From NCBI GenBank assembly GCA_017402445.1, contig JAFPME010000011.1, positions 1 to 64,000 on the forward strand: DNA of 64,000 nucleotides, written 5' to 3'. Position numbers and translations under genes: made by a program. Shown here one piece after another: positions 25,265 through 34,538 of the stretch. Positions within the stretch are counted from its first letter, which is position 1; the number at the start of each line of letters is the position of its first letter. The notes below the pieces were generated by a model. That model was given only the letters and a program-made list of their open reading frames with translations. It was not told where the DNA came from and did not search any database. This DNA is from Prevotella sp. GTDB lineage: Bacteria; Bacteroidota; Bacteroidia; Bacteroidales; Bacteroidaceae.

Positions 25265-26917
25265 ATGAAAAAAATACTAATCATACTCACTGCCCTGCTC
25301 TGCATCGCGACAACGCAGGCGCAGAACAAAAAAGGCTCTGCCAAAGGCAAGGCCAGTACGACGACCGTAGCCAGAAAGGGAAACGCCAAAGGAAAGGCGT
25401 CGGCCAACAACAAGACACAGAAAACGAAAACGCAGACGAAGAACACAAAGAACAAAGGAAAAGGCAAGCAGGCCAACGAATACACCAACGCCGACATCAA
25501 GAACCTGCAGAAACAACGAGCCGACGTGCAGAAAAAGCTCAAAGAGCACGAACGCATGCTGCAGGCCAACAAGGCCGACGTGAAGCAACGAATGGCTAAC
25601 CTGATCACCATCAACAGTGAAATCTCCGAACAGCAGAAGACCATTACCGGCATTGAACAGGACATCAGCCATCTCGACGGTAACATCGACCTGCTCAAGG
25701 CACAGCTCAACACGCTCGAGAAACAGCTCGAGCAGCACCGCGAGCGCTACGTCAAGAGCATGCGCTACATGGCACGCAACCGGAACATACAGGACCGCAT
25801 GATGTTCATCTTCTCAGCCAAGGACTTTGCACAGATGTACCGACGCATCCGCTTCATCCGCGAGTACGCTGCCTACCAGAGAGCACAGGGGGAAGAGGTC
25901 AAAGCCAAGCAGGAACAGATTGCAGCCAAGCACAAGGAACTGGCCAGCGTGCGCCAGAAGAAGAACGTGCTGCTCTCAAAGGGGAAAAAGGCACAGGCCA
26001 CCCTGCAGGAGAAGCAGGACGAACAGCAGAAGATGGTGAACAACCTGAAGAGCCAGCAGAAGACCATACAGGGCATCATCGACGACCAGCATAAGAAAGA
26101 CGCTGCCCTCAACGCCGAGATAGACAGGCTCATCGCCATCGAAGTGGCAAAGGCAAAGGCGCGCGCCGAAGAGGAAGCACGCAAGAAGGCAGCCGAAGCG
26201 GCCGAGGCCAAGAAGCGTCGCGCTGAGGAGCTGCGGAAGAAAAAGGCGGCTGCCGAGGCCGCCGAACGCGAGAACGAACGGCGCATAGCTGAAGCCAAGA
26301 AGCGCGAAGACAAAGCAAAGGAGGAAGCGCGGCGCGCTGCACGGCGCGATGAGGCCGCCAAGAAGAAAGCCGAACGCGAGGCACTGCAAGCCGAAGCCGA
26401 CCGCAAAGCGGCTGAGCGCAAAGCGGATGCCGACCGCCGACGCCACGAGAAGGACGTGGCCGAGAGTGCCAAGAAGAACGAGGAGGCACTGACCATGTCG
26501 TCCGTAGACCGCAAGCTGAGCAACAACTTCGAGAGCAACCGCGGCCGTCTGCCCATGCCCATCACAGGGCCTTACCGCGTCGTCAGCCACTACGGACAGT
26601 ACAACGTGGAGGGACTGAAGAACGTGACGCTCGACAACAAGGGCATCAGCATACGCGGACAGGCAGGCGCACAGGCGCGGGCCATCTTCAGCGGCGAAGT
26701 GAGTGCCGTGTTCAACTTCGACGGTTCCAGCGTCGTCATGGTGCGTCACGGCAGCTACATCTCCGTCTACTGCAACCTGAAGTCTGTCAGCGTGCACCGT
26801 GGACAACACGTGGACACACGCCAGACGCTCGGAACCATCGGCTCCGACAACATTCTGCAGTTCCAGCTGCGCCGTGAAACGAAGAAACTCAACCCGGAAG
26901 TGTGGCTCGGCAGATAG
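25265..26917 (+). CDS. EnvC/NlpD-like M23-fold activator protein (degenerate LytM)
   Basis: A 550-residue protein with a signal peptide (about 1-19), a Lys/Gly-rich linker, long coiled coils (about 65-240 and an Ala/Glu/Lys-rich helix at about 280-410) and a C-terminal LytM/M23 domain (about 430-550). The zinc-ligand positions are lost: the HxGxD-type site reads NKGISI and the terminal HLHFE-type site reads ILQFQLR. Like E. coli EnvC, it is therefore predicted to regulate peptidoglycan amidases rather than cut peptidoglycan. It is coupled to the DUF4292 gene and ends the cluster. Confidence 0.82.
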   Translation: MKKILIILTALLCIATTQAQNKKGSAKGKASTTTVARKGNAKGKASANNKTQKTKTQTKNTKNKGKGKQANEYTNADIKNLQKQRADVQKKLKEHERMLQANKADVKQRMANLITINSEISEQQKTITGIEQDISHLDGNIDLLKAQLNTLEKQLEQHRERYVKSMRYMARNRNIQDRMMFIFSAKDFAQMYRRIRFIREYAAYQRAQGEEVKAKQEQIAAKHKELASVRQKKNVLLSKGKKAQATLQEKQDEQQKMVNNLKSQQKTIQGIIDDQHKKDAALNAEIDRLIAIEVAKAKARAEEEARKKAAEAAEAKKRRAEELRKKKAAAEAAERENERRIAEAKKREDKAKEEARRAARRDEAAKKKAEREALQAEADRKAAERKADADRRRHEKDVAESAKKNEEALTMSSVDRKLSNNFESNRGRLPMPITGPYRVVSHYGQYNVEGLKNVTLDNKGISIRGQAGAQARAIFSGEVSAVFNFDGSSVVMVRHGSYISVYCNLKSVSVHRGQHVDTRQTLGTIGSDNILQFQLRRETKKLNPEVWLGR

Positions 26918-26960
26918 CCGCAACGTGAAAAACGAGGCAGGACTTCCGTAGGAAAAAAGC

Positions 26961-27329
26961 GGACAAAAAGCTCCGTTTTGCGCTCTGAGAGTGCCATCGT
27001 TCTGAAATAAAAATCCGGCGGACGCGTACACGCGAAATATGAGAGAGTTTTAAAATACTGAAAGCAAGCGACTTGTATTTTCTTTACATTTTTCACGCTT
27101 TCAAAACGACTCATTTTACACTTCAAAACGGCCCTTTTCATCGTTCAGAATGAATCATTCTGGCGAGCAGAATGGGCCGTTTTGCGATGTAAAACAGCTC
27201 ATTTTGAAAAACGGCACGACATTTTCTCCTGTTTTGTTTGGATTTTTTACCGAAAAAGAACGGATCGGCACTCTAAAATGATAAAAAATCTGTGCAGGAT
27301 TTTTCGGTACAAAATGTTTACAATTGACA
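26961..27329 (+). repeat. Interspersed palindrome-array repeat, copy C
   Basis: Five 17-bp pseudo-palindromes start at 27102, 27124, 27146, 27168 and 27190 (exact 22-bp period). The left arm has GGACAAAAAG, CTCTGAGAGTGCCATCG and GGACGCGTACACGCGAA. The right arm shows an inverted pair TACCGAAAAA (about 27249) and TTTTTCGGTA (about 27300), and ends near GTTTACAA. It lies downstream of the EnvC-like gene and is the only copy located between genes of the same orientation. Confidence 0.85.
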
Positions 27330-27687
27330 ACCGACTGCTGACCGATGAGCAGTGGTTGATGGCAGCAGACTGCTACAGACGTACTTGTAAATGGATTACT
27401 TCCTGAATCCGGACAAACTTGAAGTCGTCTGAAACAGAACGACTTACGCATGTTTTGTGAAAGTAATTGTTCTACGTTTTGACAAACTTTCAAAACCGTA
27501 ATGATGCAAAAGTTTTCCAAAACGAAAAGATAACATACTGACATTCAGCGACTTGACATTTTTTAACGCGACAAAAGTTATCCAAAAGGACAAACATTAA
27601 ACTATTTATAGTATCTTTGCAATGCCGTTCAGGATAACGGCAATTCCAATCAACATTCATAGAAAACCCAAAACTCTATCAGTCAAT
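27330..27687 (+). promoter_or_regulatory. nrdDG upstream region
   Basis: No gene is seen. A -7 element TATCTTTG lies at 27612-27619, giving a leader of about 65 nt; no good -33 match is visible. Upstream are two copies of a 17-bp motif, CAAAAGTTnTCCAAAAs, at 27507-27523 and 27572-27588, exactly 65 bp apart on the same strand. They are candidate operator sites for control of anaerobic ribonucleotide reductase. I did not find an obvious NrdR box. Confidence 0.5.
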
Positions 27688-29931
27688 ATGATACAGACAG
27701 TTGTGAAGCGCGACGGGCGTATCGTGGGCTTCAACGAACAGAAAATCATGGCAGCCATCCGCAAGGCTATGCTTCACACGAAGCAGGGCGACGACGAGAC
27801 GCTGATTCAACAGATTGCAGACAGCATCAGCGTGAACGGACAGCCACAGATGACGGTGGAGGACATTCAGGACTCGGTGGAGATGGAGCTGATGAAGAGT
27901 GCACGCAAAGACGTGGCTCAGAAATACATTGCCTACCGCCACCAGCGCTCTGTAGCCCGCAAAGCGAAGACGCGCGACATCTTCCTTGAGATTATCAACA
28001 TCAAGAACAACGACGTGACGCGTGAGAACGCAAACATGAACGCCGACACGCCTGCGGGCATGATGATGAAGTTCTCGAGCGAGTCGACAAAACCTTTCGT
28101 CGACGACTACCTGCTCTCGGAAGAGGTCCGCGACGCGGTGATGCACAACTACATCCACATTCACGACAAGGACTACTACCCAACGAAATCGCTCACCTGC
28201 GTGCAGCATCCGCTGGACAACATACTGGAGCACGGATTCTACGCCGGCCACGGCAGCAGCCGACCCGCCAAGCGCATTGAGACGGCTTCGATGCTGGCTT
28301 GCATCTCCATGGAGACGGCACAGAACGAAATGCACGGCGGTCAGGCCATCCCGGCTTTCGACTTCTACCTGGCTCCCTTCGTGCGCGCGTCATATATAGA
28401 AGAGGTGAAGAATCTGGAACAGCTGACAGGCAAAAACCTGCAACACCTGTACGAGAGACAGTTCAGGGACTACGAGAAGAAAGCACTGGACAACCTGGAG
28501 GGCGAAGAACGGCTGGTGCAGCACGCCGTGAACAAAACGGTGGCACGCGTGCACCAGGCCATGGAAGCGTTCATCCACAACATGAACACCATCCACTCGC
28601 GAGGCGGTAACCAGGTGGTCTTTTCGAGCATCAACTACGGAACGGACACGTCGGCCGAGGGCCGCTGTGTCATGCGCGAGATACTGATTTCGACCTACGA
28701 GGGCGTTGGCAACGGCGAGACGGCCATCTTCCCCATTCAGATATGGAAGAAGAAGCGCGGGGTGAACTACCTGCCCGAGGATCCGAACTACGACCTCTAC
28801 CTGCTGGCATGCAAGGTGACAGCGCGACGATTCTTCCCGAACTTCCTGAATCTGGACGCCTCGTTCAACCAAAGCGAGGAATGGCGCGCAGACGACCCGA
28901 AACGCTACCTGCACGAAGTGGCAACGATGGGCTGCCGCACACGTGTCTTTGAGAACCGCTTCGGTCCGAAGACGAGCGTCGGACGCGGAAACTTGTCGTT
29001 CACCACGATCAACATCGTGCGCCTGGCCATCGAGTGCATGGGCATCGAGGACAAGGAACAGCGCATCAACACGTTCTTCGCGAAGCTGGACCAGACACTC
29101 GACATCACGGCGAAGCAGCTCTGTGACCGCTTTGAGTTCCAAAAGACGGCCTTCGCCAAGCAGTTCCCGCTGCTGATGAACAGTCTGTGGATTGGCTGCG
29201 AAGGGCTGAAACCGAACGACAAGGTGGAGAAAGTGATCAACCAGGGCACGCTGGGCATCGGTTTCATCGGTTTGGCGGAGTGTCTGGTGGCACTGATCGG
29301 CAAGCATCATGGCGAAAGCGAAGAGGCTCAGCAGCTGGGACTGCGCATCGTCACGTACATGCGCGACCGCATCACGGATTTTTCGGAGCGCTTCCAGCAC
29401 AACTTCTCCGTGTTGGCCACGCCGGCAGAAGGTCTGTCGGGCAAGTTCACAAAGGTGGACCGCAAGGACTTCGGCGTGATTCCCGGCGTGACGGACCGCG
29501 ACTACTACACGAACTCGAACCACGTACCCGTATATTATAAATGTACGGCACGCCATAAGGCGGAGGTGGAGGCTCCCTATCACAACCTGACACGCGGCGG
29601 TCACATCTTCTACGTGGAGATAGACGGTGACGCCACGCACAATCCGGAGGTGATTATGAACATCGTGGACATGATGGACCGCTACGACATGGGCTACGGC
29701 TCGGTGAACCACAACCGCAACCGCTGCATGGACTGCGGCTACGAGAATGCTGATCCGAACATGCACGTGTGCCCGAAGTGCGGAAGCCGCAACATTGACC
29801 GTCTGCAACGCATCACAGGCTATCTGGTCGGAACGACCGACCGATGGAATCACGGCAAGCTGTGCGAGCTGAACGACCGCGTGACGCACGTGGACAGCGG
29901 CAACCAGCTGTCGCTCTTCGACCGTCTGTGA
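27688..29931 (+). CDS. nrdD: Anaerobic ribonucleoside-triphosphate reductase
   Basis: 747 residues from the ATG at 27688; an upstream in-frame ATG at 27622 overlaps the promoter leader and is rejected. It has an N-terminal ATP-cone (VVKRDGRIVGFNEQKI) and the large barrel with YFPTKSLTC-like and GGNQVVFSSINYGTDTS segments. A C-terminal zinc site (CMDCGYENADPNMHVCPKC) and the glycyl-radical loop (RITGYLVGTTDRWN, near 710-723) complete the enzyme. It reduces NTPs to dNTPs under anoxia after activation by NrdG, encoded 44 bp downstream. Confidence 0.95.
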   Translation: MIQTVVKRDGRIVGFNEQKIMAAIRKAMLHTKQGDDETLIQQIADSISVNGQPQMTVEDIQDSVEMELMKSARKDVAQKYIAYRHQRSVARKAKTRDIFLEIINIKNNDVTRENANMNADTPAGMMMKFSSESTKPFVDDYLLSEEVRDAVMHNYIHIHDKDYYPTKSLTCVQHPLDNILEHGFYAGHGSSRPAKRIETASMLACISMETAQNEMHGGQAIPAFDFYLAPFVRASYIEEVKNLEQLTGKNLQHLYERQFRDYEKKALDNLEGEERLVQHAVNKTVARVHQAMEAFIHNMNTIHSRGGNQVVFSSINYGTDTSAEGRCVMREILISTYEGVGNGETAIFPIQIWKKKRGVNYLPEDPNYDLYLLACKVTARRFFPNFLNLDASFNQSEEWRADDPKRYLHEVATMGCRTRVFENRFGPKTSVGRGNLSFTTINIVRLAIECMGIEDKEQRINTFFAKLDQTLDITAKQLCDRFEFQKTAFAKQFPLLMNSLWIGCEGLKPNDKVEKVINQGTLGIGFIGLAECLVALIGKHHGESEEAQQLGLRIVTYMRDRITDFSERFQHNFSVLATPAEGLSGKFTKVDRKDFGVIPGVTDRDYYTNSNHVPVYYKCTARHKAEVEAPYHNLTRGGHIFYVEIDGDATHNPEVIMNIVDMMDRYDMGYGSVNHNRNRCMDCGYENADPNMHVCPKCGSRNIDRLQRITGYLVGTTDRWNHGKLCELNDRVTHVDSGNQLSLFDRL

Positions 29932-29975
29932 CGGCAATATGAACAAGAACCATTTTACCTTTCATTATTTATAGA

Positions 29976-30476
29976 ATGCTTTCCATAATCGATATCGTTG
30001 AAGACACCATGGTCGACGGTCCTGGTTTCCGAACGTCTGTCTATTGTGCAGGCTGTCCCAACGCCTGTCCGGGTTGCCATAACCCACAGACATGGGACAT
30101 CAGCCACGGACATCAAATGACGACTTCGGAAATCATGACTGTCATCATGGCGGATCCTTTTGCCAATGTCACCTTCAGCGGTGGAGACCCGATGTATCAG
30201 GCTGAGGGATTCACGGAACTGGCACAAGCCATCCACGCGCAATCCCAAAAGACTATCTGGTGCTTCACGGGCTACACCTTCGAGACACTGATGCGCATGC
30301 CGAAGCAGCGCGCTCTGCTCGAAGAGCTGGATGTGCTGGTGGACGGCCCCTTCATCGAGGCTCAGCGCGACGCGGACCTCTACTTCAGAGGCAGCCGCAA
30401 CCAACGTCTCATCGACGTGAAGAAGTCGCTGGCCGCTGGTCGGGTTGTCATTTATGACTATCAGCCACGCGCTTGA
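29976..30476 (+). CDS. nrdG: Anaerobic ribonucleotide reductase-activating protein
   Basis: A 166-residue radical SAM protein. The cluster motif CPNACPGC (CxxxCxxC) sits near residue 27, followed by HNPQTWD as in NrdG proteins. The SAM-contact motif FSGGDPMYQ is near residue 67. It uses SAM and a 4Fe-4S cluster to create the glycyl radical on NrdD. The gene forms a two-gene operon with nrdD and is followed by a strong terminator. Confidence 0.95.
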   Translation: MLSIIDIVEDTMVDGPGFRTSVYCAGCPNACPGCHNPQTWDISHGHQMTTSEIMTVIMADPFANVTFSGGDPMYQAEGFTELAQAIHAQSQKTIWCFTGYTFETLMRMPKQRALLEELDVLVDGPFIEAQRDADLYFRGSRNQRLIDVKKSLAAGRVVIYDYQPRA

Positions 30477-30494
30477 GCATGTTTATGGAAAAGC

Positions 30495-30556
30495 AAAAAA
30501 ATTGCACCGTTCTCCATCTAAGTGATTAGACCGGAGAAACGGTGCAATTTTTACGT
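30495..30556 (+). terminator. Intrinsic terminator of nrdDG
   Basis: A long stem pairs AAAAATTGCACCGTTCTCC (about 30496-30515) with GGAGAAACGGTGCAATTTTT (30533-30552), with one unpaired base. The A- and T-tracts at the ends allow action in either direction. A second-strand role for the minus-strand PL9 gene, which ends at 30646, is likely. Confidence 0.8.
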
Positions 30557-30645
30557 TGTTGGGAGGCTACGCCCTACTGGTTGTTCAATACTTGCGGAAC
30601 CGTCATCACGCAATGACGATTCCGTTCACAGTACTTTTATGTGGG

Positions 30646-32817
30646 TCATTTGACCAAAACCTTAGCCGTTGCAACCAATCCTTTGTTGTCGGTGACACGC
30701 AGAAGTGCGATGCCACGAGGCAAACGTACAGCTGTAGTATGTCCGGCAAAGTCGTGCAGCGTGTGCATACGTCCGGCAGCATCGCTGACAGTCAGCTGGA
30801 GCTGTCGGATGTCGGGTGCTCCTGCAATGGTGATGAGTGAAAGCCCACCGGCTGTCTGCTGCACGCTGATCTGGCCCTGCAAGGGTTCCACGGTGATGCT
30901 TCCGACTGATGTTTCCTGTTCCTCGCCATATTCGTAGGCACCTAAGTCGGGGGCAGCCCCGAGGTAGCTGATGCCATTGACGGGAATACCACGGTAGACG
31001 GTCGGTTCGACAGGCGTACCCCGATCAATGAGCATGGATTCCTGGCGCAACCTGGCAAATGTAGAGTATGGCAGAGAGCCGTCTGACTGGCGCGGTGCAA
31101 TGAGCTCGGCATGATTGTCGACAGAGACGAACTGCTCGGGGGCCGCATAGCGGAACTCACTTGTGACAACGGTGAGACGGGCCTGCGTGGTGTCAATCTC
31201 CACACGCCCATAAAGGCCGTTCTGTCCGTTCTCACCAGCTTTCCACGAGCCGTCCTTATTCTTCTTGTCGGTCGTTGCGCGGTCGTTGATGGCGACACAA
31301 TTGGTGAGTCGAGCCTCATGGCCTTCTGCTATCTTCTCGAAGATGCGATAGCTATAGGCTTTGGAACCGATGCTCTTCAGCGTGAAACCGGTGCAGTTGT
31401 TCAGAATGATGTCACCAGCATTGTGGTTCTGGTCGAATCCCTTCGCCTTGTTGCATACAGCCAGGCAGCGGTTCATGTACAGATTCATCGCTCCTTGGTT
31501 AGAACCCATCTTGAATCCGTTACCGTTACCGTCGGGAGCCAGCGTTTCCTCATCAAGAAAGCCGTTCTTATAGGCAATGCAGTGCTCCAGCACAATGCTC
31601 ATGTCGTCGGGCTGTCCGCTGTCTTGCTTGTAGAAGACATCCCATCCGTCGTCGCTGTTGAGCCATGCACGACAACCATAAAAGTAGTTACCGTCACCGA
31701 CGGAAATCTTCGGCGCGAAGCCGTCGGCGTCACCTTGTCCTTCGTCGCAGTTCAGATAGGAGTCACAGTTGACCACTCTGTTCCACGAGGCAAGGTTCTT
31801 CATCTGAAGTCCGGTGTCGCCGTTTTTGTAGAAATTGCATTCTTCAATGAGATTGTCGTGAGCCTGATAGTCAGCATATCCTGTACTCGATTCGCGCTCA
31901 ATGAGCAATCCGTTGTCACTGGCATTTGTGATGTCGATGCGATAGAAGTGCCAATAGGAGGCACTAAGGCGTATGCCCTGCTGCGGATTATCGGAATGTT
32001 TGTGGTAAGGCATGGCAGAGAAGTCAAGAACAGCGCGTCCATCGACAGCTTTCAAGGTGATGAGCTTGTCTGGTTTACCACAGTTGCTGATGTCAATACG
32101 CGCATCGTAGACATACGTACCAGCCTTCATACAGATGGTATCGCCAGGTCCGACCAACCGAACGGCCTGTTTCAGCGAGAAGAACGGATGCGCCTCGGAA
32201 CCGTCGGCGGTAGCATCGTCACCGTCAGGGGAGCACCAGAATGTGTCAATGACACCGTTGTCCTCAGTAGGATCGGTGTCTCCTTGCTCTTCTGCGTCGT
32301 AAGGATAGACAGCGACATTGTCAACATCGCAGTCGTTTGAACCGTTATCGTTCTCTATTTTGATGCGATTCACTGCTTCGTCGCGCACAAAAACCGTGTT
32401 GTGAAGGGCTGTATTCTTGTTGAATTCCTTCGCCAAGGTCCAAGTCGCACCTTCATCAGTAGAGACATATACGCGTAGGTATTTGCCTGTGCGGCCTTCA
32501 TCGAATGTCACACGGTTCACGCCACGCCGCACAACGGGTGTAATGACATAGGAGCCACTCTTCTGCATGCGCAGATCGGCTAAGGAGCCGTCTTTCACAT
32601 AGTTTGTTTTCATGGACTCGCCCAGTACGACATACGCACGGAGGAAGCGCCATTCTCCCTGCCCTTCCACCGTTGTGGCGTACTCTTCAGCAGCTTGTTC
32701 CTTCGTGACAAGATTGACATCGTCGAAAGTCTGGATGAAATAGGGCTCTGACTGTGCCAGTGTCACGACGACAGAGCATAGCAGTCCCACAACTGCTATC
32801 ATTCTTCTGGTATACAT
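30646..32817 (-). CDS. Secreted PL9-like pectate lyase
   Basis: A 723-residue protein with a signal peptide (about 1-21) and an N-terminal beta-sandwich (about 25-170). The right-handed beta-helix (about 190-590) carries the hallmark motifs of polysaccharide lyase family 9: DADGFAPK with the candidate catalytic Lys, GCRAWLNSDDGWD, GNGFKMG and GFDQNHN. The C-terminal ~80 residues (LTVSDAAGRM through GLVATAKVLVK) resemble a type IX secretion sorting domain. It likely cleaves polygalacturonate by beta-elimination at the cell surface. No SusC/SusD pair lies nearby. Confidence 0.8.
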   Translation of the reverse strand: MYTRRMIAVVGLLCSVVVTLAQSEPYFIQTFDDVNLVTKEQAAEEYATTVEGQGEWRFLRAYVVLGESMKTNYVKDGSLADLRMQKSGSYVITPVVRRGVNRVTFDEGRTGKYLRVYVSTDEGATWTLAKEFNKNTALHNTVFVRDEAVNRIKIENDNGSNDCDVDNVAVYPYDAEEQGDTDPTEDNGVIDTFWCSPDGDDATADGSEAHPFFSLKQAVRLVGPGDTICMKAGTYVYDARIDISNCGKPDKLITLKAVDGRAVLDFSAMPYHKHSDNPQQGIRLSASYWHFYRIDITNASDNGLLIERESSTGYADYQAHDNLIEECNFYKNGDTGLQMKNLASWNRVVNCDSYLNCDEGQGDADGFAPKISVGDGNYFYGCRAWLNSDDGWDVFYKQDSGQPDDMSIVLEHCIAYKNGFLDEETLAPDGNGNGFKMGSNQGAMNLYMNRCLAVCNKAKGFDQNHNAGDIILNNCTGFTLKSIGSKAYSYRIFEKIAEGHEARLTNCVAINDRATTDKKNKDGSWKAGENGQNGLYGRVEIDTTQARLTVVTSEFRYAAPEQFVSVDNHAELIAPRQSDGSLPYSTFARLRQESMLIDRGTPVEPTVYRGIPVNGISYLGAAPDLGAYEYGEEQETSVGSITVEPLQGQISVQQTAGGLSLITIAGAPDIRQLQLTVSDAAGRMHTLHDFAGHTTAVRLPRGIALLRVTDNKGLVATAKVLVK

Positions 32818-32999
32818 ATTAATAGTAGTCTTTAAGTAAAATTTGCGATATTAAAATGAACAGGCACGCACTTCACAGACTTAGTGTTCGAAGACACTTC
32901 GATGACCGCGGCGTCAAAAGTACTGTGGAGCACATGCCTGCCAGGAGTTGAATCATTGATGAGCAGTCGGCAACGATGGCACTGATAAGCCCACAGACC

Positions 33000-34412
33000 T
33001 TACATATATCCCAGCCAACGCAGAATATCGTTGAGATTAGCAACGACCATAAGCAGAATCAGGATGCTGAAGCCGACATATTCTGCCCGGATCATGAACG
33101 TCTCCGACGGTTTGCGACGCGTGATGATCTCATAGAGCAAGAAAAGGACGTGTCCTCCGTCGAGAGCAGGAATGGGTAGGATGTTCATAAAGGCAAGGAT
33201 AATGCTCAGGAAGGCGGTCATCAGCCAGAACTGGTGCCAATCCCAATAAGAGGGGAAAAGACTTCCGATGGCACCGAAGCCACCAAGCGACTTAGCTCCG
33301 TCAGCAGATGCGACGTATCTCAAGTCACCTACATATCCACTCAGCACGTTCCAACCATACTTGATGCCTGCCGGCAGACTACTGAGGAAGCTATATGAAA
33401 CTTTCGTAGGCTCATAATAATTGTAGATTGTCGTCTGTCCTACACCAAGCAACAGCTCCTGCGACAGCACCAGTTGAACAGTGTCTGCATCGAGTTGAGC
33501 GACATTTTTTACCAGTTGCGCCTTGAACGGTTCGTTCTGGCGCGCATAAACCAGTTGAACGGTGCGCAGTTTGAGACTGTCGGCAGACGTTTTTGCAGCT
33601 GTCATCATGTCGTTCAGGACACCAATCTGGTAGGTGAACTCATTCCACGAATCCACTTTTTTCCCGTTGATGGCCAGAATGCGGTCCCCCTTGCGCAAAC
33701 CAGCCTTCTCGGCAGGCGTTCCGGGAATCACACTGTCAAGCTCAGCAGGAACAAACGGACGCGCAAAAGCAGGATCGGCCTGCAGCATTTGCAGCAGACT
33801 CATGTCTTCCGGCATATTGATATCTATCAGTTTGCCATTTCGTTTCACCTTGACAGTATTCGCATCAGCGATGTGACGGTATAGGTCAACATCAAACTTC
33901 TCGAAAGTTTTATCATCATAGCCCACCAGCATGTCGTGGTCCTGGAAGCCGATAGCCTTTGCCTCTTCGTTGAACTTGAAGCCCATGGTCATGTCCTTGG
34001 CAGCCATGTAGGAGTCGCCCCACACGAAAAGGACCATGGAATAGATGAACAATGCCAGCAGAAAGTTCACAAGAACGCCTCCGATCATGATAAGCAGCCG
34101 TTGCCACGCAGGCTTTGAGCGAAACTCCCAGGGTTGTACAGGTTGTTTCATCTGTTCTGTATCGAAGCTCTCATCAATCATTCCGGCAATTTTGCAGTAG
34201 CCTCCGAGAGGCAGCCAACCCACACCATAGGCAGTTTCGCTGTTCTTTGGTTTCCATTCAAAAAGATGGAACCACGGATCGAAGAAGAGATAGAATTTCT
34301 CAACGCGTACGCCGAAGAGTTTCGAGAAGAAGAAATGTCCGCCTTCGTGCAGCAGCACCAGCAGCGAAATGGCCAGCATGAACTGGAGGAGTCTTATAAA
34401 AAATATTTCCAT
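33000..34412 (-). CDS. rseP: RIP metalloprotease (site-2 protease)
   Basis: A 470-residue inner-membrane zinc protease. The first membrane helix carries HEGGH (residues 22-26), an HExxH zinc site. A PDZ domain follows in the middle (PGTPAEKAGLRKGDRILAIN, near 235). The last membrane section has the second zinc motif NILPIPALDGGH (near 412). It cleaves transmembrane segments of anti-sigma factors or signal peptides. It is last in the minus-strand series tsaB-DUF4290-murA-rimM-dxr-rseP, 126 bp after dxr. Confidence 0.93.
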   Translation of the reverse strand: MEIFFIRLLQFMLAISLLVLLHEGGHFFFSKLFGVRVEKFYLFFDPWFHLFEWKPKNSETAYGVGWLPLGGYCKIAGMIDESFDTEQMKQPVQPWEFRSKPAWQRLLIMIGGVLVNFLLALFIYSMVLFVWGDSYMAAKDMTMGFKFNEEAKAIGFQDHDMLVGYDDKTFEKFDVDLYRHIADANTVKVKRNGKLIDINMPEDMSLLQMLQADPAFARPFVPAELDSVIPGTPAEKAGLRKGDRILAINGKKVDSWNEFTYQIGVLNDMMTAAKTSADSLKLRTVQLVYARQNEPFKAQLVKNVAQLDADTVQLVLSQELLLGVGQTTIYNYYEPTKVSYSFLSSLPAGIKYGWNVLSGYVGDLRYVASADGAKSLGGFGAIGSLFPSYWDWHQFWLMTAFLSIILAFMNILPIPALDGGHVLFLLYEIITRRKPSETFMIRAEYVGFSILILLMVVANLNDILRWLGYM

Positions 34413-34538
34413 TGTTATTCTGAGTTTTTAACAAGAGATTTTTTCGGGTGTATTGAATATTGTTTTTTGTAAATAAAAGAATTGATGTCACCGGAAACAG
34501 AAACCTGACAGAACCGTCAACAGGAACAGCCTGACAGC

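Noticed and set aside
27155-27544. Small open frames within and next to repeat copies (also near 10.7, 41.4 and 61.6 kb)
   Set aside because: They follow the palindromic DNA, are not conserved in frame between copies and lack promoters, so the repeats look non-coding.
28390-29946. Long minus-strand open frame (about 518 codons) opposite nrdD
   Set aside because: nrdD is unmistakable on the plus strand. The antisense frame is a codon-bias shadow with no recognisable motif, rich in Val/His/Ala/Arg.
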